From positions 1,404,501 to 1,468,500 of the forward strand of contig JAJFZO010000094.1 in NCBI GenBank assembly GCA_021397835.1: 64,000 bases of DNA. The letters run 5' to 3'. Within the stretch, counting starts at the first letter, position 1; every line of letters begins with the position of its first letter. Below are positions 1-15,000 of the stretch, piece after piece. Below the pieces are notes generated by a model. The model made no database searches. It saw only the letters and a program-made list of their open reading frames with translations, and was not told where the DNA came from. Both the position numbers and the translations under genes were made by a program. The DNA is from Moringa oleifera (Eukaryota > Streptophyta > Magnoliopsida > Brassicales > Moringaceae).

Positions 1-84
1 GAAATTTATTTAAGCAGAATAAAAAATGATATAAAGAAATAGAGTTTAGAAGTAAAGATGAAGAAACTTTCTCATAAACCTGGG

Positions 85-3000
85 CTAACACTCACTTCCT
101 CGATTTTCATGTGTGGAAATGTCAATCCCCAGTTGTGTGAGGTCCTGACAAAGCAAATCTGCATTCTTGAAATGTAAACCAACAATGCCAGCTTCCACTG
201 CAGCCTCTACATTTCTCAACCTGGCTTGGTACCATGCTATAATCAGTGATTCAAGCTTCACATAACACAATATTGTACCAAATTTCACACACTCTCTCAA
301 GCATTAACAAGAATTTCTCTGTCATGCATATGTTGACACAAGAAAAACAAGAACGCCAATTCAATTAAAAGGATCTGAAATTAGGTCTCAACTTCCAGAG
401 CTCCTTATTTAAATTAGAACAAGTACAGAGCATATTATGCTCTTCTAAACTGAAAATTTAATGATGAGGTTTCTATTGTGTAGCTTTATAAGGGTTGTCT
501 CTAAAATCAGCTTAAAAAGCATTAGGAAACAAATTGTTGTCTTGGCAGTAGAAAGAAGTGAAAAAGGAAACAAAATTGAAGTATTCCATTAAAAAGCTTC
601 AGTGACAGCATAAACTGTGAGTTACGATTTTAGTTGTTTCTGATATAACAATATCCAAACACTATCAAAAACTAGTTCTCCACTCAAAAGTTTTATGAAT
701 CAAATATGACAAGTCTCCGTCCAAGCATCCAATCAATTACTCAATTCAGATTTTTCAAAGTACGTCATATAAATGCCCCAATCACCTAAACACTGCAACG
801 AGACATCAAGTAAGGGTATATTTCCAGCATGCCAATTGAGAAGCTAGAAGTAGCACAGAAAGGGCAAACAAAAGAAGTGAAATCAGAAAGAGCAACAAAT
901 ATAGAATATGAACTCCATCAGAAAGCAGAAAAATGAGGAAATAAAAGTATAGACCACAGACAATCTTGTTCACTCAGAAAACCATGATCCAATTGCAATA
1001 AACATCTGACACCGAGGGAGAAATACAGATCTATGTGCAACCTGTCATCAATAAATATGCAGCTTGCTGGATCAACTTTAAGCTGTCTCAGAACTTCCAA
1101 ATAGAAATCAGGATCAGGCTTCCTTTTTCCTGAAAAATGAAAATAGAATAAGATCAAATGCATAGCCAACAGATTATGGCAGGCTTTGTTGAGCAGGTAC
1201 TATACTCGCTTTAGAACCCAATCATAGTATTAATTTATTCATTAAGATGGAATAACGAGAACATACATAACAAAAGAATGAAAAATTATGATGATATGGA
1301 AAAGACACTAATATCGTGAACCACTGAATAACTGGAAGATAAAAAATCAGCAGCATCACACACTTATTTCAGTAAATATATTCTCCTTCAAAGACAAATG
1401 GCTAGAAGTTCAAAGCTACTTAGAACCCAGGAAATTATATGATGACGCACCACAGTTTCGTGGCTCCCATCATATCGACATGCAATGTTGCAATGCATTT
1501 TCAAAAGCTTCATTGACAAAGTCCCCCACAAAAATGATTTAGAAGATAAACATTCAGTTTGTTTCAACATCTACTCAAGTGTTGGAAGGAAGGAAAAGGA
1601 TCACATTTTAAGGGGGTGGAAACACTTTTAGATGTTTCTAGAAATAGATCGACCACCACTCTACAATGTGGTGATCTGGGTATTCTTTTACAAATGAAGA
1701 TTCCATAAATCTTGTATAGATTCTATTCTTTAACTGAACTAACTATAGATGTATTTTGGCAGACCCTGTTGGTTGTGTAAATGAAATTCATCCCCTGTTT
1801 CTTTCAAAAACAAAGCCAAAAATAAAAAATAAAAAAGTGTAAAAGAATGACCAAAATTGTTAACTTTTTCTCCATACATTTATTTAGTCTAAGAATAATG
1901 AACAACAGTCGAAGAGGGAGAGTTTATGTACCCTAGCTTAAACAATTGTTGTCATATCACTTTCAGAGCCCAAGGGGGATTGACTAATTATTTTTTCATA
2001 TTATACCATTTCCCTCTACTCCTAAAAATATGGGAAATCAATTACATAACCAAAAATTTTACTGGTTACCCTTGCAAGAATTCATTTTAAATTGTTATCC
2101 ATTTAGGTCTAATGCTAAACCACATAGAGCCTTTGGGAACCAGTAGAATCTACACTGACAAGACATGTGGAAGACAATTTGCATGAGACAGACAGATCTC
2201 TCGCAAAATTAAGAGGTAAGATGAATCAGGAAACAATAGCACATAACTGACAAAAAAGAGAGTGTGCGGGGAAAACACAAAACTGACAAGAGCAAACTGC
2301 ACATCAAAGTTTGTTTAACTCTTTCTAAGGACAAGAACTCAGTATCGGAAGAAAAGAAAAAAAAAACAATCAGTTACATATCAGGCCCGTCACTTATTTA
2401 TTACTTAGTTTGGCTTGTAAAAAAGTAAAAATAAAAAGATAGAAAGAAACGAAAACAAAAATAAGGAGGAAAAAAGAACCTTCACTCTTTAAACGAGATA
2501 ATACCATAAGGCATTGTTAAGACAGGTAAAATTCTTTTGGTCATAACCTGTTGTTTCCTGAATCCCATATCAAAGCACCTGTCGTTTCATGTTTCTTTTA
2601 TAAATAGAGTCCTAAAGAAGATCCTCATACTTCAGCAATAAGTAGATTTCAAACGCTCATGCAATATTGATTGCATAGGATGCCAATTTTAAAGATTCTG
2701 AAAAGGTAAAGGATCTTCAAGTTGAAAAGAAAAAACCAAAGACTGATCTCACTGTTCCAGAGGCACCCAATAATAATAACAATTGAAAGGAAGAAGACAA
2801 GAAGCATGGTCTACGAATTAGCTCTTGCAAATGAGAAGTTGACAACATTTTAAATATGGTTGAGCTTGATAAATATGATCCAAGCAAAAAGCAACTTGTT
2901 TTGCAAAATGATCGACTTCTTCCTTCTATTGATTGTCTTACCTTTCCTTTCATAAACTAATATCACTATACTCCCAAATCTTTTGAAGGGATCTTTTCAG

Positions 3001-6000
3001 TCTCGCTCTCATTCTTGTTAACAATGTAAAAAAAGAAAAAAATCCAACTTTTCCTTGCACGGTGTAAGCTCACTCTCTTCTTTTTTTTTTTTTTTTGAAC
3101 AGAAACAAGTTAACGTATATTATTTACTGGCACCATGAGGGTCCTGTTATATTGTGTCTAAATCTATTTGGTTAGTAAATCTATGAAGTTGACTATAACT
3201 TCCTCATTTACGAAATAATCACCTGAACCCCAAAACGTCAATACTCTAAGCCAAGATTCACATAGCACCCCAATCGGTATTTTTTATGTTACTGAAGGCC
3301 CTCCTGTTCCTTTCGTTCCAAACACTGCAAAATATAAGGTGAGGAATCATCTTCATCAACCTCCTCTGTTCTAACCCACATCTCTGTCCAGTCCATGCTG
3401 CCATTAAATCTGATTCAATAGACCCTGCACTAGCCCAGGATAGCCCCAGTAACTTCAGCACAGCCCCCCAGATCGGGCCAGTCCACTTACAGCTCAACAA
3501 CAAATGTAGTACAGACTCTTACTGTTCTTCACACCAAAAACACCGGTTCACAATATTTTCTTCAAATCATCAATCATTGGTATCTTCCCATGTATTTCTC
3601 TCCCAAGTGAGAAAGACAACCTTGGGTGGCATATTTGTTTTCCTAATCTGCCTCCAAGGGAAAAGCTTTTTTCCCCACCCCTGTATATACCTCCGTAATA
3701 TGATTTGACTGCGAAATCTGTGCTTTCCCCACTGCCCAGCTTCCAGAACACCTTATCCTCTATACTGTTAACAATTCTGATACAGTGTATTCTTGCCAGT
3801 AATCCTTCTAACTACTAAACCTCCCAATCTTGAACATTTCTTCTGAACTGGACAGCCCAGGATCCTCCCATTGCATCATCCTCCCCGCATTCATTAATCC
3901 ATGCCTCCTTCGAACATGCTAAAGAGAACACAGCTGGAAATGCCTCCCTCAATGGTACTTCCCCACACCACATGTCATGCCAGAATTTTACTCTGTCTCC
4001 CCTACCCCCTTTGAAACTAATCTCCATTTTGAAATCTTCGCACCTTTTCTAATTATCTTTCATACACCAAACCTACGTGTACCTCTAACAGTTTTGGACA
4101 TCCAACCTCCTTCCAGCTCCCCATATTTATTTTTTTACTGACCTTCTCCACAAGGCATCCTACTCCACCATGAACCTCCATAGCCACTTTCCCAGCAAAG
4201 TTTTATTAATGAGAGAAAGTCTTTTGATCCCTAACCCTCCAATCTTGATAGGTTAAGCTACTACATTCCTTTCAACTAGAAGGAATTTATAGCACTCCCC
4301 AATGTTTCCCCACAGGAACTTCCTTTGTAAAGCCCCCAGCTTGGTAGCTACAGCCTTCGGTATTGAAAAGATTGACATAAAGTATAGTGGTAAGTTGGCA
4401 AGAATGCTTCTGATTAGAGTTAACCTACCAGCCTTGGACAAACACTGTTTTTTTGTAGCTTGTTAATTTTCTTTTTGAATCTCTCCGTTACCCCATTCCA
4501 TATGGCCGATTCCTTAAATCTCGCACCTAGTGGTAGACCTAAGTATTTCATGGGAAACTTAACTTTCCTCCCATAAGTGTAGTAAAGCCCTCTGCATTTT
4601 CTGCCTCTCCCACCATAGCAATTTCAGTTTTCCCAAAGTTTATTTTCAACCTTGAGACTGCTTCAAAGACCAATAAAATACCCCTCAATGTGATTACCTG
4701 CTCCTCCACTGCTCCAAAGAATATTATGGCATCATCGACGAATAAAAGATGTGATACCATCATCTCATTATCATATCCACCCACCTTAAAACCTCCAAAA
4801 GTCCCTATCGACAGACCTAAATAACAACCTATCTGTACCTCCATAATGAGTAAAAACAGTAAATAAAATAATGGGTCCCCCTATTTAAGACCCCTGGTTG
4901 AATTGAAGAAATTTGTAAGGCTACCGTTTCCCATAAATGCATAAGAAGTGGTTGAAATGCACCAAGAGATCCACTGCCACAACCCCACCCTCTTCAACAT
5001 GTACATTAAAAACTCCCTTGACACATCATCATAAGCTTTCTCCATATCAAGTTTGTGCATACTATGCCTTTACTTCCCAATTTCTTTTAGCTGTCCACAA
5101 CCTCATTTGCAATGAGTATTGTGTCTAAAATTTATTCTTTTTCAACCACCAATCTCAATCGTTCTTTTTGCTAACACCTTGGACATCAATTTATAAATGA
5201 ATTTGATCTGTAATCCTTAACACTAACAGTTCCTGGTTTCTTTAGAATTAGCACAAGTAGTAAAATTCAAAGTTTTTACAACCTTCCCATTCTTCTATAG
5301 CTCCATAAACACTTTCAAGATGCCTCCCTTCAGAACTTCCCTATTTATTTTAAAAAATGTCATAGAGAAACCATTGGGACTTGGTGCTTTGTTCCCATCA
5401 CATTTCAGCAGTGCTCTCCAAATCTCGTCTTCCCCAATCTGAAGCTCAATCCTGTCCCTCAATGCAGTGTCAATTTGCTTGAGATTAAACCCTTCTAGTT
5501 TAGGTCTCCAGCTATCCTTCTCCTGATATAGGTGTCTGTAGTATTTGTTTACCCCTGCTTTTATTTCTTTTTCATCCTTCAACTATGTTGTGTCTATCTA
5601 CATCATACTTACATAATTGCATCTCCTGTGTGCACTAGCCATCTTATGAAAAAAAGCAGTATTCCTATCACATGCCTTTAACCATAGAACTTTTAACTTC
5701 TGCCTCTATGATATTTCTTCTAACTTCATTAAATGCACCAATTCCTTATTAATTATCATTCTCTTCCCCTATAAAACTGCATTGCTCCCACCTGTCATAG
5801 CAATACTATCAACCTCATGTAATTCATTCCATAACTGATTTTTTTCTATGTCCTAAGTCCACTTTTTGATTTCAGCCTTAACCATCTTTAGTTTTCTTGC
5901 TACCACAAAGCTTGCATTGCCTTCCACCTCTGCTCCCTTCCACCAAGCCTTCACAAGCTCACCAAAACCATTTTCATGTAACCACCACTTTTCAAATCTA

Positions 6001-9000
6001 AATGGGCACGGGCCCCATTTAAAGCCATCTACCACCAACATCACATGATTGTGGTTGGAAGTTGTTCTAAGTAGTAGTGATTGCTGCATTCATGGACAAC
6101 TGCCTTAGCAACTATTAGAAACTAAAACTTATCCAAACGAGACACAGAGGGATTATCGCTCATATTAGACCAAGTGAACACTCCACCCATCAATGGTAAA
6201 TCCTGTAATTCAAGTTTGACATAATCTCTCTAAATTCACCTGAATAGTCCCCTCCACTTCAGATTTCCATCATTTCGTGTGGATATAAAACCACATTGAA
6301 GTCACCCCCTATCACCCATGACAACCCTCCATATTTTCTCTGGCATTCTCTCATATCCTGCCATACTGTCTACCATTCTGCCCTTATACTGTTCCCATAT
6401 ACTCTCTTATCCACATATTCAATCCCCCTATCTTCCATTACGAAAACACAAGATAAGGACATTGTTTCTACCTAACTCTCTTCCAGTCTACCCATCTTAC
6501 TATTCCAACAAATCAAAATTCCCCCTAAATTCCTTTGCGCTCGCTTAAACTCCCATTCAATATTCCGTGTACCCCATAAAGTTTTCACCACCCTTAGGAT
6601 TATTGCTGCTATTTTTATCTCCTGTATACATATAATGTCTGCCCTCCATGTACTAATTGATTTTTTGATAATGGCATCTTATCCTCACCATTCAACCCCC
6701 TCATGTCCTAGGATATGACTTTCAATATGCATCACTCCAAAACTAAAGGTCGAGTTTTCTCATAGAGAATGAGAACAAAACATATACTTTAAGAGAAACA
6801 AATTTGTCAACTTTTGGAAGTTTAGGGTGTGTGAGTTTTTACGTGATTATGGACCATTTGCTAGTTTGACTTTCGTTGGTAATCAAGCAATTACATTCTT
6901 CATTCCCTGCAACATCATGTGCAGAGAGCTTTTTGTTTCTGATTTTAGTTCTCTCTTCTGAAAAATGACAAAAAGCATTACATAGTTGCACTTGTCATAT
7001 GTCATAGCATTCTAACCTCCAGGCCCCACTGGAGGGAAAGAGACAAGTTTACTGACTATCAAATATCCAAATCAACAAGAAGAAATACTATATGTTAGAT
7101 TATAAATATAAATTTGAAAGTAATATGTTAATGAACTCTCAGATATTACAGGTTTTAGGAAGGGTTGGTAAACATAGTACTTTACTCTTGCACTGCAAAG
7201 CTGCTGTTCTTGCATTTTTAACCTGTGACCTCCAAGTCACCTTGGTGGAACCTTAAGAAGCTGACCCACAAAATAGTATCATTACCGATGTTGAAATATT
7301 CGAAAGCATTTTCTCACCAAGAGAAGGATAGTGGACTGGTTAAAATCTACATATCCTATAAATCTTACAATTTTTCTCAAACAAGTTTCTCCATGTGTCA
7401 CTAGCTTGAAGTGTTCAAAGACAGTGGCACATATTATTTTTTTCATTCATTCCATGCTTTCATACATTAATTTAATATGGTTTAGTTACACATTTTCCAT
7501 GATGACTTTCATCTCAATGCTTTGCCTCTTTTGTGTACTATTAGCTATTCTTTTTTTCTCTTATCTTTCGGATTTTATATTACGCACATTATTGAATCAT
7601 AGAAATTGTGTTTCAAAAGTATCTGAATGTTTATTCCATGGAAAGCTAATTTCAAAATGGAAATGCATTATATTACTTGCTGTATTTCTTTGTCCGTTTT
7701 CAAATTTTCTTTTGCAAACCAACAATTAAGGTTTTCAAAGTAAAAAGATACAGACATTCACTGTTTCAATTTTTTTTTTCCCCCAAAAGCTCAGTTACAT
7801 TGCCTTCACTGCTTCCCTTTTAGAGTCTTGGCAGGACCCTTTTCACAATTAATTCAATCTTTTCTTCTTTCTTATTTTTTCCCTTGCAGAGGGAGGGTGG
7901 TTAATCGTTGATTTTTTGACATTTTACTTTTTTAGCCAATCAAGTAGTTAGGGACTTCCTAGAAATTGGGGATTAAGTGGATATAAAAGGTACCTATGTT
8001 AGAGATTAAAATGGAGTTTGACTCAGATAATAAAATATAGATTCGAGATTTTGATTCCACTCATCCTATCTCCTTCTTTCCCTCTCGGATTTACTATTTT
8101 CTTATCCCTGTTAGACTTATTCTCTCTTTCCTATTTCCGCTGTTCTTCTCTCTTATTCTCTACTCTTTTCTTCTTATTCTATAGCAATAAAACTTCTTAG
8201 AAATTTATGAAAATAAAATTAGAAGTGAAGGAGCTATTATTCAGATATTTTCATGCATGCTGTTACTTCATATAGACACTAGAAACTAGGATTAATTTCA
8301 AAAACATTGCAGACTGAAAACCAAACAGTAGCTAACCCATAAGCATCGTTCAAGATTAGCAAAGATATAAAATAGAGCTAAGCAAGATTGTATACAGACA
8401 AAACATTCACTTATTAGCAGCAGACAATCGGATTTTCCTCACTTATCCAAGACATAGCTTCATTAACATGTGAATTCAAGCAAATATGAAATGCAGAACC
8501 TTCATGGAGAGTAGATAACCTCAAACTTCTAAACATACCAATTTTACACGAACAAAATGTCCAAGATAAATAGGTTGAAATGTTTAATTTGTCTTCAATT
8601 ATTTGGTACCTACAGAACAAAAACTTCTGAAATCAATGAGCCATTTCACTGAATAAGGAATATAAAAGAAATAAATTTACTCTTACCAGATAGGATAATT
8701 AGTGAAAGCATGCATCTCATAATTATTTTGTTTTAAAGCATGAAGTAGTTGTCTGATTCCTTCCAAGTAGGAATATCCCCTTCGCATACAGCTTTTGAGG
8801 CCTAGAGAGGCAAATACATAAAGTTAGCACCTTGAAATAAGGAAGAACACAAAAATCACACATGCATTATAATATTACAACACAAGTTTGCATGCTAGCA
8901 TATGACTTTTTAGATTGATTTAGATAAATATTTTTTAAAGAATTCCCAATGCAAAGGAATCAGGCGATGCCAAACCAGAAGATAAATGTATACAAAACAA

Positions 9001-12000
9001 GGCCAGATATCTAAGCATAAATAATTCATTAACATATTATGGCTTAGAGACTAATCATAATATTTGGTTTATGTCACATGGGATGTAGGATAACTAGAAA
9101 AGTGTGAAGAAAATCAAAATGATGTAAAACAGTTAAAAGGCCTCAGTTCCTTATTTTTTCTTAAGTTCTCTAAATGCTCTGGCAGCTGCAGTTGTACAAT
9201 GAAAGTGTCCTTCCTTCAAACATGAGTATCCGATGCCCCAATAGATCTCGAAATCTCAAATATATGAATTCTCAAAAAACTATATAGATCTCGAATCTCA
9301 TATATATGAATTCTCAAAAAACTATATCATAACAAATCTCTCCAAATACTTGCGTGACCTTATTTATCAGTGCCTAATTGAAATAGAAAATCAAAGTTCT
9401 AATGGAAAACAAAGACAAAATCCTAATGAGAAACTGTAGGTAACTATTTGTACAATGGTTCAAGAAAGAGAGCATAAAAAATACTCAACTATCAAATATG
9501 ATTGTGATGACACTTCAGGAGAAAGTATATTTAGTTGAATTCCAATTAGCAAACCAAATGCATGCTGAATGGAACATTTTACAAGCCAATGTGGTAATAA
9601 CAAATGTTCCATCTTTCTTGCCACAATTAGCACCATCACACTTACCCTTTTGCAACAAAAAACCAAAATGGTTCATAAAATGGGTCATCGGTATCTAATA
9701 CGAGAAAAAAGAACAAAACCACACAATTAAAATGTAGTATTCTTATCAAATCTAACATTGGTTGCTAGCATTCGCATAATCCATCAAAACAATTAAAAAT
9801 GTAGGTCTTACCAACCTTCCAAATCAAAAGATCTTCCATCCTTAAAGAATTTCCTGGCTAATTCCATCTGAAAGAAACGAAGGATGGTTACAGTACATAA
9901 ACTAGACAAGAGAAAAAGGATGGCCACAGAACAAACAGAGAATCCCATGATTACTTGAAAAGCTCAACAATAGTCACAGAGAAGTGTGGGCTTAATTAAT
10001 GAATTTCTCCTGATTAGCATAAAAGATTAAAAAAAAAAAAAACAAAATAGCATCATCTGCAGATAAAAATGAGAAGCAAAAATATCTTTTCAGTTCCTGT
10101 ATAACTAACCAATCAAAAATCCTAAAGAATTCTACCCTGAATCAAATTGAAATCATCCTACTAAATGCCAGGACAAACAAAAATCGTCGTAGCAGATCCC
10201 CCTAATCTAAACTCTAAAGCTCTTACAGAACAAAAAGTACTGCAACTCAGAAGAACTAAAAATCTGGCATGATACAACATGCTACTTGATTTCAATATAA
10301 TTCATCAAAAGCCATCTTCTCCATGACTCATAACAAGAAGCCTTGATTGACATGCAGCTGTGTAGCTTAGTTGATAAGCATTTATTCTTGTCATTTCTTC
10401 TAATTGCTTTTCGATAGTCTTCTTTACCTAAGACATTAAAGGAGTCCATTTTACCTATGTAACATGGTAGGGGAGGACCATAAGAAATGACGTTGTTCCT
10501 AAGGTTCTTATATGTTGAGGTTCAGTGTGCTGAGATGCTTATTCTCTCAGTTAGATTTGAGAAAAGACCAGAAACAATTGTTTCTCTGGCTATCGTTCCC
10601 TTCTCTTCTTGGCTGTCCGCTCCTTGCTATCACTGCTTAAGGACTGCTTCTCTCTTAAGCTTTTTCCTTCCTAGTTATAGGCTCCTGCTTTTGTTGCTTC
10701 ATAGTCACATATTCAGTAGTTCCTAGATTTTCTCTTTGGATCCCCATCAAGGTTTTTCAAGTTATGGTGATTCCTAGTATATTTTATCTTCTTTTTCTTT
10801 ATCAAAAAAGATGGAACATCATATAACTTATTTTGTGAGTTTTCAAACAGATTTTCAGTCTATGGTTAAGTTGTTGATGCAGGTTGGCATCCTCATAAAA
10901 CAAATTCAAGCCGCTCAAACATGCCTTAAGAGGGGCAGTGGGTTTGTAAAACCCCCACCTACTCAGTAGCTTACAGGGCAAAGATCTACAGTGAGACCAC
11001 CAGCTTAAGAGCAACTCAACCTTACCAATATTAAAACTTTGCTCCTTAAAGTGAATCAAAAATTTACAATAGATTTGGTGTCTGGTTTAGTCTCTCTTAG
11101 ACAAATTGTCTGAGACTTCTGCCACCAGCTGACATCATCCAAATGTACCAATTACTCAAAAACCCTCCCCAAATTGATTCAATTTAAATCTCCTTCTCTG
11201 TCAATGCTATTACAACTACCAAGTCACACCGAAATTAATGCCTATAATACCCTGTTCCTTTTCTAATTGAATATTACCAACTAGCACTTGCCTATTTCTT
11301 CAAAACCACTGACTTGGCAGAAACTAAAGCTTGAAGACACCACAAACTGTAAGTTTCCACCAACTTTTCACCTGGCTTATAGCTATCTAATTTCAACATC
11401 TCCATATCATAGTGAAGTCTCCCTCCAAACCCACACTGAGTGAAATTATGGAATATCATTTGAGACTGACATCAGAGAATTTTCAGAGTGTTCTTCTCAT
11501 TCTCATAAAAGCAGGAATCCATCGATCCTAGACATTAAGTATTGACCCACAGCACATTGCAAATCAATAAGCTTATCACCTAAACAAAATCAGCAAATCC
11601 CACTCTTTGATAACCTTATTTAACTATACATGTTCATTCTACCTTTAGCACCTTTTAGCTCTCTCTACAGTCAATGACCCCATGGTTTTCCATTAAGATG
11701 TCTCATGCCTAGCCCTCTTAGCCAAATCTACTTCTTTACAATTTTCAAAAATGCAAGTCTAGCCTAATTATAAAAGTCAGGTTTTTTCTTCCTTTTTTTT
11801 TTTTTAAATGTTGCTGCAGTAAAGTTTCCTGCTTATTTATAATTCTAATTATATATTCACCCAGAACAAACTTGCATTGATGAAATAAATAGAAAAGAAT
11901 AAACTGAAAGAACCAACATCATTGGCTCTTATTGAAAAGAACAAAAGATGCAAACTGATTTTGTGCTACAACTTCAAATGGCTCTCCATTGCAAAATCAA

Positions 12001-15000
12001 ACCTCATGTTAGAAAGATATATGAAATCTACAGATTGCTGTTGCAAATTCGTAAACTTCGTAATTGAATCTTTTAAAAGATGCATCAACTCTAAATTAAT
12101 TTTATCATGTCACATTATTTCCAGAGAAAAAATGTTGGAAAGTGTACCCTTTCAATGCAAAGTCTAAGTGTACCTCATCAATCATGCCCTCCTCGAACTC
12201 AATCCAAGCGGTGGGATGCTTACACTCAATTAATTCCTTCATTGACATTCTGAGCAATAAAACTCAACTTGATTATCTAATTCTATAATGTTAAGAATTG
12301 AGGCAAAATTACACAATCAAGTACTAAATATATGGGCAAAAAACTATTCAGAAGTTACTCTGTTTAGGGTCCATAATTCTGAAATTCAATATATCTCTAT
12401 CACAAGATTATTATTTTTTTTTTATCAAAATATATGCTATTTGCAAAAGCACCAAGGGGGTAAAACTGTATTACAATTAGTATGCATGATAGAAACTCCA
12501 CAAATCTCCTCCTCGACACTTAATCAAAAAATCCCCCGAGGATCATAGTTATAAATTCTGTAACCATTTCCTTTCCTCTCCTTCAAATAATCTAAAACAC
12601 AACAAGTGGAATCATTTGCACTACGTTCTTCGCCTCCTTGTTAGCTCTTATACCAGACCATGGCCATAATAAAAGCAGGCACCATTCATTTGAGGCCTAA
12701 AATCGAGATGCTATCTCCAACAGTTGTCTCGACCAAGTGCACCAAGGATATGAATGCTTGCCTCAGCATCTTTCCTTACACAAGTAACACCTATTTACAA
12801 AGATCTTTCCTTTATTCATTAAGTTATTTATCATCAAAATTTTACCCAATATCGCCTCCCAGCAAAAAGGAAAGGAAAAAAAAAAAAAAGGCACCTTAGA
12901 GGGTTCTCTATTCCTCCATGTTGCTGTATAGGAAGTTACATCAATCTATCATCGCTTTTCTTGTATAATCTTATAACAAGACCACCTCAACCTCAAATTT
13001 TGACTTGTAGATTGTTGTAAAAGAAAAAAACTCTTCCACTTGTTGGATCTCCCAATCTTGCACATTACAATTAAAAGCAACATCCCAAGACACCTCGCCC
13101 TCATGCCATGATGTATTTTCAAGCACCAAAGCGTTCTTATTTGAGTAATTGGAAAAAGCCCTGGAAATTTTTCTTTCAGAGGAGCCTCGCACAACATAAA
13201 GATTCTCCACTCTGTACTTGATATCCCAAAAGCATTGAAAATTCAGCTACACCCTCTCCATTTCCATAACACCAAAACACACTGTTCCCTCCTTAGTCCA
13301 GGAACCTATCACACTCACCAAATTTTGCAACTATTACTTTCATCCACACGAAACCTTTGCTCATCATAAATTGCCATCTGCACTACAAGATTATTAATAT
13401 TCTAATTCTGAGATTCAAAAGAATCTGGGACAAAGGGAAGTATCCTTACTCCTCCACCAAAGTGAATGGAAAATCAGGCCATGGCATTATTTCCCTCACA
13501 AGCATCTTAAAGAGACTGTAATTTCTGCTTCTTCTTTTTTTTTTTTTTTTTTGTTAACTTTGTATCTTCTGCCTATATGAACACCATACAACAGAAAATT
13601 CTCTAGCTGACTTTAACAAGCAAAGAACAGTGTCAAAAATACACTAATATCTTACATCAAAGGAAGGAGAAGTGATTCAAGAAAGAGCATTTAGTAACCA
13701 CCATTTAGAAATTAGCTGAGACCAAATTACCAAAACATCATAGTTGAATAACAACCTACTGAAGTCAAAACCAATTAATTATTAGACAAAAGTTAAAACC
13801 AACCAATTAGCAAGTTACATGTATTTGGATCAGTATGATCAAGTTTAAGGAGAATGAGAAACAGGTTCTTTTGACATGTAAAGTTTAAAACTTAAGTGGA
13901 GAACAACACTAGTTTGAGGCAATGTCATCCTCATGCAATAGATTCTCAATGAAATATTTCCTGAGAATCATCAGAGAAAGCCAGCATTTATTCACAAATA
14001 TTTCAACTCAAAATGCTTGAAAAGTAATTGATCTTCATCCAAGCTATTTGTGTTGAACGATGTTTGCCCATGTGATGTAACAAAATATCTATAACATTTT
14101 GAGAATCCTAGGATCTTTGCAGAGCCAGAGAACTAATTCTTCATTTTTTTCCAGGCAATGCTAGGTCTGACCAAGTTAACCCATTCCTGTTCCAGTGGAG
14201 CACCCTATGCAAATTCCAAATAGGCCCTTGCTTATTCTTCTCCTAGTTGAATTGCTACCACACTTTTCGTGGTTATATAAATGACAAGGTAATGGCCAAC
14301 CATCACAGCTAACCAGTCTAGGATGACTCTGAAACACCATTAGATTTTGGAAAAAGAACAACACTTAATAAACTGTCTGCCAGATAAAGAAATACATGAA
14401 ACATGTAACATGGCTAAGGCCAATTTTCAGACAGTTGTCACACGCCTGAATCTACCCAGGGAATCCAGAGTGTGAACAGAATTTTTTTCTTCCTTCCCCA
14501 ATATGTATCTTTTACTAGGAAAATATCCGAGTGACTCTTTTCGTAAAGTTCTTTTTTTCTTCCAACTTTCCCCACTTCCTCAGCAAGGTAAAAAGAAACC
14601 ACCGAACAGAAGTAAAATAAAATAAAAGGAAAAGAAATCACTTTCAAGAAAAAAAAAAGAACAGTGACTTGATTCATAATAACGAAATCTTCTCCTTGCT
14701 CTTTCTTCTCACACCTTCTTATAAACGAAAGGCAAAAGTCGAAATTGTAGCACGAGAAAGGACATGAAAGGGAAGGAAATGAAGCACCTGAAGAAAGCAG
14801 GGACGTCATGGTAGAAAGGATCGCGAACTACAGTGTCCATTATGTCAAAGAGCAGTATGGGAAGCTTTCTGTTGCTATTGTCCACAGAAGCATTAGCACT
14901 GGTACTAAGGCAAACCATGGGACTCTTCTTGTAGTTGTAAGTATTAGCATTGGGATTTCGAGGCATTTTCGGTTTTAGAGAGAAGGAGACTATGGGCACT

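Noticed and set aside
7331..7729. 132-codon plus-strand frame in intron 5 of the FHY1-like gene
   Set aside because: AT-rich and hydrophobic with no family signature. It lies antisense inside an intron. Such frames are expected by chance in low-GC DNA.
10362..10400. A-box-like TAGCTTAGTTGATAAGC suggesting a tRNA gene or SINE
   Set aside because: No B box at a fitting distance and no cloverleaf pairing could be built.
10487..11059. Short frames in intron 2 of the FHY1-like gene (10487-10726 plus, 10802-11059 minus)
   Set aside because: No recognisable domain. Composition resembles the surrounding intron.
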